Below, one piece after another: positions 18,291 to 27,937 of a stretch of DNA of 64,000 nucleotides. The notes under the pieces were generated by a model. That model was given only the letters and a program-made list of their open reading frames with translations. It ran no database searches and had not been told where the DNA came from. The stretch is from an uncultured Flavobacteriaceae bacterium. Its GTDB lineage: Bacteria; Bacteroidota; Bacteroidia; Flavobacteriales; Flavobacteriaceae. The stretch lies in contig CALIJE010000021.1 in NCBI GenBank assembly GCA_938017825.1, positions 1-64,000 of the forward strand, in the 5' to 3' direction. The position numbers were made by a program, and so were the translations under genes. The stretch's first letter is position 1. Every line of letters starts with the position of its first letter.

Positions 18291-20030
18291 ATGAAAAAAA
18301 ACGGACTAATATTTATATTTTGGTTAGCGGCAATGACCTGTGTGGCTCAAGAATGCCCTAACTTGGTAGACCCGTTAAACGGTGCCGAAAATGTTCCTGT
18401 TGATACGAGTATTTCATGGAATTCGGTTACCGGTGTACCTGGATATCTTATTTCAATAGGCACCTCTCCAGGAGCCAATGATATTCAAGATAATCTCTCG
18501 GTCGGTAGCGCCACAACCTATACTCCGCCGTTAGGATTACCTGAAGACAGCGACATTTATGTAACCATAACCTTATTTTTCTTTGATCCCGATATTGAAA
18601 ATATTGTATGTACAGAGGAAATGTTCCGTACTCAGGATGTGACCACTGCACCCTCCTGTGCCGTCATCACCACCCCGGCAAATGGCAGTCCCAATGTAAA
18701 TGGCGGAACTCCAATTTTATGGGAATATGCGCCGACAGCTACGTCATATACCATAAGTATCGGCACTAGTCTGGGTGGTCAAGAAATAGTACCGTTGACC
18801 AATTTAGGCAATACACTTTCCTATAACCCTCCCGATGATTTGCCAGAGAACACTACGATTTTTGTACAGGTAATACCGTCGAATGAAAATGGCAGTGCCC
18901 CTTCGGGCTGCCCTGATCACAGTTTTACGACGGGGAGTTTAGCGACTATCCCAGAATGTACTCGACTCTTAACTCCTTTAAATAATGATTTAAACGTACC
19001 ACTAACCCCGCTCCTAGAATGGGAGGCCGTTCCCAATGCCACTGGATATAGAGTCACCATAGGTGCCTCTCCCTTTACAGCAGAAATTCTAGATAACGTC
19101 AGCTTTTTTACGAACAGTACCATGGTGCTAAATTTTGAACCAAACCGCACTTTCTTTATGACAATTGTACCATTTAACGATGCCGGGGAGGCCATAGGAT
19201 GTTCACAAGAATCCTTTTCTACCCTCTTGGGGTGCGGCCCATATTTTGATGCGGATACAGGTGAATTGGTTGATTTAAAACCAGTCATCGATTTTCCCGA
19301 TTCAGTGGGAATCTGTCTAAATCAGGTACCGTTTACAACGCAATCAAATGACATTGCAGACGGATATAGATGGTATAAGATTATAGGCAATACTGAAGAA
19401 CTCATTTCGACCACCAGCAGTGTAGAACTTTCTCAAGAGGGTCTATACCGCTATGAGGCGTATAACACAGCTTCTCAAGAAAACCAAGTTCTCGAATGTG
19501 TCAGTTCGAAAGAATTTATGGTGGTCAGTTCTGAAGCTCCAAAAATATCAACCTTAGATATTACACCTGCCGATAACGGATTAAACATCACGGTAGAAGT
19601 ATTGAATAGCGGAGATTTTGAGTACGCCCTTGATTCGCCTGACGGTCCTTATCAAGATAGTAATCTTTTTCAAGATCTGTCTGCGGGCTCATACACCGTC
19701 TATGTTCGGGACAAAAATGGTTGCGGTATCGATCAACAAACGTATTCACAAATGGCTTCAGCCGAGGGGTTCCCACGTTTTTTTACCCCTAACGGAGATT
19801 TGATAAACGACTATTGGCAGTTTATTGATCCTGGAAACCTTCCCGAACCATTGCTTCGTAACATCACTATCTACGATCGTCACGGAAATTTGGTTGCCCA
19901 AATTACCCCTGATTCTATAGGTTGGGATGGTAATTTTATGGGGCAACCACTGCCGGAGTCTGACTATTGGTACAAGGCAATCTCTTCCGAAGGAGCGGTC
20001 TTAAAAGGACACTTTAGCTTAAAACGCTAG
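18291..20030 (+). CDS. T9SS type B sorting-domain protein with Fn3-like repeats
   Basis: This 579-residue secreted protein has a signal peptide (cleaved near VAQ-E). Three ~100-residue repeats follow, each starting CPNL/CAVI/CTRL and holding a W-N/W-E-x-VxxAxxYxISIGTS core as in fibronectin type III-like domains. A further beta module and the type B C-terminal sorting domain (RFFTPNGDLINDYWQF to GHFSLKR) complete it. The ~60 residues before the sorting domain (FEYALDSPDGPYQDS, YVRDKNGCG) closely resemble the same region of the gene upstream, pointing to duplication. It starts 38 nt after that gene, so they may be co-transcribed. Confidence 0.87.
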   Translation: MKKNGLIFIFWLAAMTCVAQECPNLVDPLNGAENVPVDTSISWNSVTGVPGYLISIGTSPGANDIQDNLSVGSATTYTPPLGLPEDSDIYVTITLFFFDPDIENIVCTEEMFRTQDVTTAPSCAVITTPANGSPNVNGGTPILWEYAPTATSYTISIGTSLGGQEIVPLTNLGNTLSYNPPDDLPENTTIFVQVIPSNENGSAPSGCPDHSFTTGSLATIPECTRLLTPLNNDLNVPLTPLLEWEAVPNATGYRVTIGASPFTAEILDNVSFFTNSTMVLNFEPNRTFFMTIVPFNDAGEAIGCSQESFSTLLGCGPYFDADTGELVDLKPVIDFPDSVGICLNQVPFTTQSNDIADGYRWYKIIGNTEELISTTSSVELSQEGLYRYEAYNTASQENQVLECVSSKEFMVVSSEAPKISTLDITPADNGLNITVEVLNSGDFEYALDSPDGPYQDSNLFQDLSAGSYTVYVRDKNGCGIDQQTYSQMASAEGFPRFFTPNGDLINDYWQFIDPGNLPEPLLRNITIYDRHGNLVAQITPDSIGWDGNFMGQPLPESDYWYKAISSEGAVLKGHFSLKR

Positions 20031-20109
20031 TTTTCAAGGAGATTTGAAAGAAATTTGGGGCAATAGTTAGGGCATTCTTGCGTTATGAAAAGACCAAATT
20101 GTCCAACCG

Positions 20110-23100
20110 ATGAAACGGCTTGCCTGTTCCCTATTTTTTTTACTTGCGGCTATATGTTCTTTTTCGCAAGTTAGTCCTGCCGAGAGGACGGCACTAATTG
20201 CCCTATATAATGCTACGGACGGACCCAATTGGAACAACAACACAAATTGGAATACTGCCGCAACCGTTGATAATTGGTATGGTATAACAGTTTCAGGAGG
20301 TCATGTCGTAGAAATCGACCTTGCAGGAAACAGCCTTTTGGGAACCATTCCGGCATCTATAGGAGATTTACAATGGCTACAGATATTCGATCTTTCTCGA
20401 AATAGGATTTCAGGAACCATTCCAGAAGAATTATATACGATTCTTAGTCTTGAAGAAATTATTCTAAACGCGAACAGGGATTTATCAGGCACTATTTCTG
20501 CATCTATTGGGAACCTATCGAACTTAAGGGAATTTTCAGTTCACGAAAATCAAATGACCGGACCTATTCCACTATCGATTACAACCCTATCAAATCTTGA
20601 AGTACTTTCTATTTACAAGAACAATCTTACCGGAACAATTATACCCGAACTTGGAAATTTAACTTCCTTGACCCGTTTACAGATTGGGGCAAACAACTAT
20701 GACCCTGCACCAATACCACCAGAACTTGGGCAATTGGTAAACCTGACTTCACTCTGGATCAATCAAAGTAATTTGATTGGCACCTTACCACCCGAATTAG
20801 GTAACCTTGTACTTCTGTCTTCCTTTTATATGGATCGGAATTCATTAACAGGACCTATACCTCCTGAATACGGAAATTTTACTGAGGCGTCCTGGTTTCT
20901 TTGGCATACCAATCAATTTACGGGAACTATTCCCCCTGAATTAGGGAATTGGACAAAGTGTAGGTATTTCTTCTTGAACAACAATCAGTTAACCGGGGCA
21001 ATACCCCCAGAATTGGGTAATATGGCAGCAATGGAGCAGCTCAACCTCGGGAACAACATGTTGACAGGTCCTATTCCATCAGAACTAGGTAATTTATCGA
21101 ATGCTACGCATCTCGTTCTCTCTGGCAATGAATTATCCGGTGCCATTCCAAACTCACTTACAGGGCTAAACGACTTGTATCAATTACACCTTTCGAACAA
21201 TATGTTAAGTGGTCCGATTCCTGATTTCACGGCACTTACAGGTCCAGGTTTTGATAACAATAGTATAGAGTTCTTTTGGTTTTATGGCAACTTTTTCCAG
21301 TTTGGGGATTTTGAAAATGAATTCGCTACCTATAAGGCCAATATGACTTCACTTGATGTTAGTCCGCAGGCCATGCTAGATAGCCCGTTGAACCTTAACC
21401 ACAATCCAGGCGAGAACATTACCTTAACAACTACGGTACCTTCCGGTACTCAGCTCCACTATACTTGGTATCGAAACAATGTGGCCATAGCTGGAGCTCC
21501 GGATAGTCCTAATTTAGATTTGACAAATATTCAACCCGCCGATGCCGGAACATACCATGTCGAGGTGACAAGCGATATTGTGACCGATTTGATCTTAACC
21601 CGTCATGACATTGTCTTAAGTATTGCAACGGCACCTCCCGGACCCGCAGTTTCTATAAACGCCACTGCTACAGAAAAATGTGATTTGGATACGAATCTAA
21701 TTACACTTACGGCAACCACGGCCTCTCCGGCCACCGGCAACTTCTTTTATGAATGGTTCATACAGGGAAATACAACAATATTGGGTACAAATGCGACTTT
21801 TGACGTATCGCCATCTACAGCCACTACTTATGTGGTGGTCGTCTACGATGATGGCCTACCGGCTGGAAGTAATTCAGGTCAGGCTGTTCAGACCATAAAT
21901 GTCGTGGGCAGTCCACAGCTTGATCCAATTGCAAATGTTACCGCTTGCACAAGCTATACCCTTCCTGTAATCAATGGTACCAACATTTCTAGTACTGCTT
22001 CCTATTATGATAATCCGAATGGTACAGGCACCAATTACGCACCGGGCACTACTATCAACTTTGTTGATTTTCCATCTTATCCTGTAACGCTGTATGCGTA
22101 TGATGAAAACACGGGAACGACCGTTGTATGTCCTAGTGAACTTTCATTTTCGCTAACACTAACCCCAACGATTACGGCCGACAACCAAACCAACGTGGTG
22201 GAATGTAACTCCTTCACCCTACCAGCACTAAGCGTCAATAACAGTTATTGGTCGGCACCAGGGGGTAACGGAACCAATTATAATCAAGGAGAAAGTATTC
22301 TCGCTGATGCTACGATTTATATCTATGCCGATAATGGCGGATGTTCGGATGAGAGTCAGTTTACAGTTACTATAAATTCGATAACCGCGGACATATTGCC
22401 AGATGCGATGGGATGCCTCGACTATATATTGCCTTCGCTAAGCCCAAATAATAACTACTATACCCAACCCAATAAAGGTGGCACACTATTAAACGCGGGA
22501 GAAGCCATTACGACAACAAGTACGATTTATATTTATGCTGAAGTTGGCACGGTGCCGAATATCTGTGCTGATGAAAGTTCATTCGAAGTTACCATTACCG
22601 GCTTAGCCGTAGCGGATAACTTTGAGAATGTACAGGCCTGCGATAGTTATACGTTGCCCGCTTTGTCCGCAAACAATCGGTACTTTGATCAAATGTCAGG
22701 GCAAGGAACCGAGTACTTTCCAGGTGAGGAGATTACGACGAATATGACCCTTTATATTTATGCGGGCATGCCCGGTTGTTCAGCAGAAACTGATTTCGAG
22801 ATTTCTTTGGATACTCCGATTACGGTAAGTGAATTAGAGGACGTACGCGCCTGCGAAAACCATGTACTTCCAGAAATTTCCAATGGAAGGTATTATACAC
22901 AGCCGCAAGGCCAAGGCATTGAACTTTTACCATTCGGTGTTATCTCAGACACACAAACAATTTACATTTTTAATGTATCGGGTTCATGTACGGCTGAAAG
23001 CGAGTTTACCGTAACCATCGACTGCAGTCCACCTCCTGCGACCACTTGTGTAAATTTCCCCAAGTTCTTTACCCCAAACTCAGATGGCGCAAATGACTTC

Positions 23101-23313
23101 TTTCAAGCGTTTAGCGATACTGGTTGTACTATAAATGGTACCGTCTCTATATATAATCAATATGGTAGTCTGCTATCCCAATTCGATGCGGCAAGTGATT
23201 CTTGGGATGGTACCTATAACGGATTGGCCGTACCTAGTACCGATTACTGGTACCACTTTATAGATTCACAAACCGGAGCCGTACTAAAAGGTCATTTCTC
23301 ACTTAAGCGCTAG
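20110..23313 (+). CDS. leucine-rich-repeat T9SS type B surface protein
   Basis: This 1067-residue secreted protein has a signal peptide and an LRR N-terminal cap (ALIALYNATDGPNWNNNTNW, ~28-47). About thirteen plant-type leucine-rich repeats follow (LxGxIPxELGNL pattern, ~60-385), then an Ig-like domain (~418-500) and a PKD-like domain (~510-600). Five related ~70-residue modules beginning with a C-x-x-[YF]xLP motif run from ~600 to 973, and a type B sorting domain from ~978 ends in GHFSLKR. The protein is a likely adhesin or ligand-binding surface protein exported by the type IX system. It is the third of a tandem set sharing the same C-terminus. Confidence 0.88.
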   Translation: MKRLACSLFFLLAAICSFSQVSPAERTALIALYNATDGPNWNNNTNWNTAATVDNWYGITVSGGHVVEIDLAGNSLLGTIPASIGDLQWLQIFDLSRNRISGTIPEELYTILSLEEIILNANRDLSGTISASIGNLSNLREFSVHENQMTGPIPLSITTLSNLEVLSIYKNNLTGTIIPELGNLTSLTRLQIGANNYDPAPIPPELGQLVNLTSLWINQSNLIGTLPPELGNLVLLSSFYMDRNSLTGPIPPEYGNFTEASWFLWHTNQFTGTIPPELGNWTKCRYFFLNNNQLTGAIPPELGNMAAMEQLNLGNNMLTGPIPSELGNLSNATHLVLSGNELSGAIPNSLTGLNDLYQLHLSNNMLSGPIPDFTALTGPGFDNNSIEFFWFYGNFFQFGDFENEFATYKANMTSLDVSPQAMLDSPLNLNHNPGENITLTTTVPSGTQLHYTWYRNNVAIAGAPDSPNLDLTNIQPADAGTYHVEVTSDIVTDLILTRHDIVLSIATAPPGPAVSINATATEKCDLDTNLITLTATTASPATGNFFYEWFIQGNTTILGTNATFDVSPSTATTYVVVVYDDGLPAGSNSGQAVQTINVVGSPQLDPIANVTACTSYTLPVINGTNISSTASYYDNPNGTGTNYAPGTTINFVDFPSYPVTLYAYDENTGTTVVCPSELSFSLTLTPTITADNQTNVVECNSFTLPALSVNNSYWSAPGGNGTNYNQGESILADATIYIYADNGGCSDESQFTVTINSITADILPDAMGCLDYILPSLSPNNNYYTQPNKGGTLLNAGEAITTTSTIYIYAEVGTVPNICADESSFEVTITGLAVADNFENVQACDSYTLPALSANNRYFDQMSGQGTEYFPGEEITTNMTLYIYAGMPGCSAETDFEISLDTPITVSELEDVRACENHVLPEISNGRYYTQPQGQGIELLPFGVISDTQTIYIFNVSGSCTAESEFTVTIDCSPPPATTCVNFPKFFTPNSDGANDFFQAFSDTGCTINGTVSIYNQYGSLLSQFDAASDSWDGTYNGLAVPSTDYWYHFIDSQTGAVLKGHFSLKR

Positions 23314-23381
23314 TTCAGCAAGGGTACAAAATACCACACAAAAAGCATCCAATATCCTCCCCTATTCCTTATTTTTAGAGG

Positions 23382-25370
23382 ATGAAATTCAAGGTAGTAT
23401 CGGACTTCAAACCGACTGGTGATCAACCCCAGGCAATTGCACAATTGGTAAAAGGAATCGAAACGAACGAGCGCTATCAAACACTTTTAGGTGTCACTGG
23501 TTCGGGAAAGACATTTACTGTCGCCAATGTCATAGAACAAGTACAACGACCAACATTGCTGCTGGCACACAACAAGACTTTAGCAGCTCAGCTATATTCA
23601 GAATTCAAACAATTTTTTCCAGAGAACGCTGTCGAATATTTCGTATCCTATTACGACTATTATCAGCCAGAGGCCTTTATACCAACCTCCGGCCTTTATA
23701 TTGAGAAAGACCTTTCAATTAACGAGGATATCGAAAAATTACGTTTGAGTACTACCTCCTCTTTGCTTTCTGGTCGAAGGGATGTTCTAGTGGTTGCCTC
23801 GGTTTCATGCCTGTACGGTATCGGCAACCCAGTAGAATTTCAAAAGAACGTTATAAATATCAAGAAAAATCAGGTAATTCCACGTACCAAATTTTTGCAT
23901 CAATTGGTTCAAGGCCTTTATTCACGTACAACGGCGGACTTCAGAAATGGAAATTTCAGAGTTAAGGGAGATGTTGTCGATGTATTTCCCAGTTATGCCG
24001 ATCATGCCTTCAGAATTCATTTTTTTGGAGACGAAGTGGAGGAAATAGAAGCCTTTGATCCATTCAACAATTCGGTAATTGAGCTATACGATAATCTCAA
24101 TATCTATCCTGCCAATATGTTCGTGACATCACAAGATGTGCTACAAAACGCCATTCATCAGATACAGGATGATATGGTAAAGCAAGTGGATTACTTTAAA
24201 GAAATTGCTAAACCCCTGGAAGCCAAAAGGCTAGAGGAACGCACTAGTTTTGACCTGGAAATGATTAGAGAATTAGGCTATTGTTCCGGTATTGAGAACT
24301 ATTCTCGCTATCTAGATGGTAGGGAGCCGGGCACGCGCCCGTTCTGCCTTTTGGATTACTTTCCTGATGACTACTTAATGGTCATCGATGAAAGTCATGT
24401 AACCATACCGCAAGTTCATGCTATGTACGGTGGGGACCGATCGAGAAAGGTAAACTTGGTAGACTACGGGTTTCGGTTACCCGCAGCAATGGACAATCGA
24501 CCCTTGAAGTTTGAAGAATTTGAAGGATTGCAGAACCAGGTGCTCTATGTAAGCGCTACCCCGGCAGACTACGAACTTAAGCTAAGCGAAGGAATTTTTG
24601 CAGAGCAGATTATTAGACCAACCGGACTATTGGATCCGATTATTGAGGTTAGGCCCAGTCTAAATCAAATCGATGACCTGGTAGAAGAGATACAACAGCG
24701 AGTTGAAAAAGACGAACGCACCTTAGTAACGACCTTGACCAAAAGAATGGCTGAGGAATTGGCCAAATACCTGTCGCGAATTAATGTTAGATGTCGTTAT
24801 ATACATAGTGATGTAGATACATTGGAACGTGTAGAGATCATGCAAGATCTTCGAAAAGGAATTTTTGATGTCTTGATTGGTGTGAATCTGTTACGTGAAG
24901 GTCTTGACCTGCCCGAAGTTTCCTTGGTCGCGATATTGGATGCCGATAAGGAAGGGTTTCTTAGAAGCAACCGTTCATTGACTCAGACTGTCGGTAGAGC
25001 TGCCAGACATCTTAACGGGATGGCCATAATGTATGCCGATAAAATCACGGCCAGTATGAAGAAGACCATCGACGAAACTATTTATCGAAGAGAAAAACAA
25101 ATTGCGTATAATCAAGAACACAATATCATACCAAAGGCACTCAATAAAAGTCTGGATAGTGCTCTTGCAAAGAACTCTGTTTCGACCTATCATTTTCAAA
25201 AAGAGGAACTGCGCGCGGCGGAACCCGACATGGATTATTTGACCAAGGAACAAATTGAAAAATTGATTCGCACCAAGAGAAAGTCTATGGAAAAAGCAGC
25301 TAAAGATTTGGACTTTATGGAAGCCGCAAAGCTTCGAGACGAGATTAAAATGTTGCAAGAAAAAACCTAA
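23382..25370 (+). CDS. uvrB: excinuclease ABC subunit B
   Basis: This 662-residue DNA-repair helicase-like protein verifies damage handed over by UvrA and recruits UvrC for incision. Walker A GVTGSGKT lies at 37-44, the beta-hairpin region with YYDYYQPEAF near 95, and the helicase motif block VGRAARHLNG near 540. A C-terminal UVR motif (~622-657), which contacts UvrC, ends the protein. Length and start are standard. It follows the T9SS gene on the same strand with 68 nt between, with no shared function expected. Confidence 0.97.
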   Translation: MKFKVVSDFKPTGDQPQAIAQLVKGIETNERYQTLLGVTGSGKTFTVANVIEQVQRPTLLLAHNKTLAAQLYSEFKQFFPENAVEYFVSYYDYYQPEAFIPTSGLYIEKDLSINEDIEKLRLSTTSSLLSGRRDVLVVASVSCLYGIGNPVEFQKNVINIKKNQVIPRTKFLHQLVQGLYSRTTADFRNGNFRVKGDVVDVFPSYADHAFRIHFFGDEVEEIEAFDPFNNSVIELYDNLNIYPANMFVTSQDVLQNAIHQIQDDMVKQVDYFKEIAKPLEAKRLEERTSFDLEMIRELGYCSGIENYSRYLDGREPGTRPFCLLDYFPDDYLMVIDESHVTIPQVHAMYGGDRSRKVNLVDYGFRLPAAMDNRPLKFEEFEGLQNQVLYVSATPADYELKLSEGIFAEQIIRPTGLLDPIIEVRPSLNQIDDLVEEIQQRVEKDERTLVTTLTKRMAEELAKYLSRINVRCRYIHSDVDTLERVEIMQDLRKGIFDVLIGVNLLREGLDLPEVSLVAILDADKEGFLRSNRSLTQTVGRAARHLNGMAIMYADKITASMKKTIDETIYRREKQIAYNQEHNIIPKALNKSLDSALAKNSVSTYHFQKEELRAAEPDMDYLTKEQIEKLIRTKRKSMEKAAKDLDFMEAAKLRDEIKMLQEKT

Positions 25371-25484
25371 AACCGCTAATATTTCAGCATAATTTTGTCA
25401 AAATAACCCGAATTTGTAAAATATTAAGTTTAAATTAAAATAATAACATTTAAATATATGGAATAGAATATATTAACTATAATA

Positions 25485-25532
25485 TTTAGACGTGTCTAAA
25501 TCCCATATTTAGACCTAAAAAGAGGTCTTTTC
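25485..25532 (+). promoter_or_regulatory. inverted-repeat cluster in the leader of the M20 peptidase gene
   Basis: TTTAGAC-GT-GTCTAAA (25485-25500) is a perfect inverted repeat. A third copy of TTTAGAC (25508-25514) follows, and it merges into a hairpin AGACCT/AGGTCT (25511-25528) followed by TTTT. The last part looks like a terminator for uvrB. The first two could be operator half-sites. The start codon is 20 nt further on. Confidence 0.4.
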
Positions 25533-25551
25533 TACTAAAAACATAAAAATA

Positions 25552-27081
25552 ATGAAATTTTCAGAACCACCATTTTGGAGCTTTGTTTCGTTACTTTTTC
25601 TTTGCAACTTTTCAAATGCACAACAGCTTACTTCAGAGGCAATAAAATTAGCAGCAAAAGAAAAACTGAGCGAATCGATTTTCGATTTTAAATCATTTTT
25701 GGCAATGCCAAATGATGGTCACTTTCCTGAGCAAGTGAACGCAAATCTAATTTGGTGTGATCGTGTTTTTTCTGATTTGGGTTTTGAGATAAAACAAATT
25801 TCTACTGAAGGAGCTCCCCTCCTCTTTGCCCAAAAAATAGTCGACAAAAATACTAAGACCGCTTTATTCTATTTGCAAATTGATGGTCAACCCGTAGACA
25901 GCACAAAATGGAAACAAGCCAATCCGTTCGAAGCTACTTTAAAGCAAAAAGGACAAACCACCTGGGAGACCATAGACTTCAATCGTCTTAAAAAAGAATT
26001 TAATGAAGACTGGCGCATTTTCGCTAGATCTTCATCGGATAGCAAAGGTCCGGCAATGGCTCTTATCAGCGCTTTGCAGATCTTACAAGAGAAAAAACTG
26101 CAGCCTCTCTATAATATTAAAATCATAATGGACTTTCAAGAGGAAATGGGTTCACCGCATTTGGCACCAGCGGTAGCAGCCAACAAAGCGCTGCTCCAAG
26201 CCGATATGATTTTCATTATGGATGGCACCCGCCACCTTTCCAATCTCCCAACCCTTACGTATGGGGCAAGGGGAATTGCAACAGCCACCCTTAAGGTTTT
26301 TGGTGCTCGTTATCCATTACATAGCGGGCAATACGGAAATTTTGCCCCAAATCCCGTATTCGAAGTTTCTAAACTCATAGGGGGCTTGAAAGATGCCAAT
26401 GGCAGGGTTACGCTAGCGGGGTTTTATAACGGAATAAATCTAAGCGATGCTGAAAAAATACGCTTGAACAAGGTCCCCGAGAATCTTGATAGTATTCAAA
26501 AACGCTTGGGCATCGCCAAACCAGACGAGATAGGAGCAACTTACCAAGAGGCATTGCAATACCCTTCGCTAAATGTTCGTGGGCTACAATCCGCTTGGGT
26601 AGGCAGTGATGTGCGCACCGTGGTACCGTCAGAGGTAATAGTGGAAATAGATATGCGCTTGGTACCTGAATCGGACGGTACCAGACTAATGGAATCACTA
26701 AAAGGATATATTCAAGAAAATGGATATCATTTGGTCGATAAGAATCCTACTGAAGAAGAGCGTGCAACCTATTCTAAACTTGCTTCTTTTACCTATCGAT
26801 TAGGTTCACAGGCGTTTCGAACCGATATGAGCTCTAATATAGGCGCTTTCCTCAGCAAAGCCCTGGGTAAAGTTTTTGGAGATCAAATAGTACATATGCG
26901 CAGCACTGGCGGGTCGCAGCCAATAGCACCTTTTATCAATACCTTGGGGATACCGGCAGTATCGGTACGCATTCCCAATCCCGATAATAATATTCATAGC
27001 CCCAATGAAAATTTACGCTTGGGCAATTTTTTGGAAGGCATCATTACCTGTCTTGCTATTTTGGATGAGCCATTGAATTAA
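25552..27081 (+). CDS. M20-family peptidase/dipeptidase, exported, altered metal-ligand motif
   Basis: This 509-residue protein has a signal peptide (cleaved near SNA-QQ) and an M20 zinc-peptidase fold with a dimerisation domain. It keeps the second Asp (RSSSDSKGP), the catalytic EE pair (FQEEMG), a later Asp (IMDGTRH) and the C-terminal His (NIHSPNENL). The first motif, usually HxDGxPV, reads QIDGQPVD, so the first zinc-ligand His is Gln (residue 109). Enzyme activity may be changed or lost, or another residue may serve. It is a single gene; an inverted-repeat cluster lies upstream. Confidence 0.82.
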   Translation: MKFSEPPFWSFVSLLFLCNFSNAQQLTSEAIKLAAKEKLSESIFDFKSFLAMPNDGHFPEQVNANLIWCDRVFSDLGFEIKQISTEGAPLLFAQKIVDKNTKTALFYLQIDGQPVDSTKWKQANPFEATLKQKGQTTWETIDFNRLKKEFNEDWRIFARSSSDSKGPAMALISALQILQEKKLQPLYNIKIIMDFQEEMGSPHLAPAVAANKALLQADMIFIMDGTRHLSNLPTLTYGARGIATATLKVFGARYPLHSGQYGNFAPNPVFEVSKLIGGLKDANGRVTLAGFYNGINLSDAEKIRLNKVPENLDSIQKRLGIAKPDEIGATYQEALQYPSLNVRGLQSAWVGSDVRTVVPSEVIVEIDMRLVPESDGTRLMESLKGYIQENGYHLVDKNPTEEERATYSKLASFTYRLGSQAFRTDMSSNIGAFLSKALGKVFGDQIVHMRSTGGSQPIAPFINTLGIPAVSVRIPNPDNNIHSPNENLRLGNFLEGIITCLAILDEPLN

Positions 27082-27142
27082 GATCTTCCAAAAATATAGA
27101 TGGCACAAACTAGTTTGTTTAAATTTGAGCGCCACCATCATT

Positions 27143-27180
27143 AAAAAAAGCGCCCCGATCTTTCGAACGAAACGCCTTTT
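27143..27180. terminator. imperfect hairpin between M20 peptidase and Hsp20 genes
   Basis: An AAAAAGCG arm and a CGCCTTTT arm pair with one mismatch in the space between two converging genes, with A- and T-runs outside. It is a weak bidirectional terminator candidate. Confidence 0.28.
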
Positions 27181-27244
27181 CAACTAACCAACCAACTATT
27201 ATGAAGTGCGCCATAAGACGCAGCAACACAACTTTTTTATCTTT

Positions 27245-27670
27245 TTAAGACAATTTTATTTCCCTTTTAGGCTTAGGCAGGGCCTCTTCTCTTTTTGGTA
27301 AAACAAATTTTAGAATACCGTTTTCGTAGGATGCATCAATGTGCTCAGCGTCGATACTATCTGGCAATGTAAATGTTCTCTTGAATGAATTCAAGGAGAA
27401 TTCCCTGCGCGAATAGTTAGGCTTATCTTCTGTTTCTACCTTTTTAGCTGTATAGGAGACCGTTAGCAACTCATTATCCAAGTCGATTTTAAAATCCTCC
27501 TTATTTCGACCGGGAACTGAAAGCTCCAATTCGAAGTTCTTTTCATTATCCTTAATATTGACCGCAGGAGAATTTGTTGTAAAATTCTCGATACCGCCGA
27601 ACCAGTCCGGCTTAAAGATTTCATTTATCAAAGCCGGGATTACCGTGTGATTTCTTTTTACTCTGTTCAT
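27245..27670 (-). CDS. small heat shock protein, Hsp20/alpha-crystallin family
   Basis: This 141-residue ATP-independent chaperone binds unfolding proteins under stress. The alpha-crystallin domain covers ~38-130, with ELSVPGRNKEDFKIDL and the closing YENGILKFVLPK motif. The N-terminal arm is short, as usual for Bacteroidota members. It starts at an ATG and is a single gene. I saw no CIRCE-like element upstream. Confidence 0.95.
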   Translation of the reverse strand: MNRVKRNHTVIPALINEIFKPDWFGGIENFTTNSPAVNIKDNEKNFELELSVPGRNKEDFKIDLDNELLTVSYTAKKVETEDKPNYSRREFSLNSFKRTFTLPDSIDAEHIDASYENGILKFVLPKREEALPKPKREIKLS

Positions 27671-27937
27671 ATTTTTATTTTTTGATTAAACAACTTAACT
27701 GTCGCTTTACCAATAGTCAAAAGCCATTCCAACTCAAATTAAGTGTCATTACGTCAGTATGCTGCACAATAATACTGTCTTTTTGGCAGTATTTATGCTG
27801 CTATGAAGAAGAAAAGTGTCGCCGGGGAGGCCTTCTGGGCGAACGCTGCAGACCTAAGAAGGATTTCACTATATTACGTTAAGCTAAAACCGACGATACA
27901 CCGAAGCCTTTTTTGAAATGATTCGTCGAACATTGAG

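Noticed and set aside
20400-21250. Regularly spaced similar DNA segments resembling a repeat array
   Set aside because: They are the leucine-rich repeats of a protein, in frame and diverged at DNA level; not a CRISPR or tandem DNA repeat.
24975-25358. 127-codon frame antisense to uvrB
   Set aside because: Lies wholly inside uvrB and has shadow-like composition; uvrB explains the region.
27682-27882. 66-codon open frame on the + strand between hsp20 and the FkbM gene
   Set aside because: Cysteine-rich, uneven composition without a signal or helix pattern, overlapping a hairpin and the likely hsp20 promoter area; no sign of selection.
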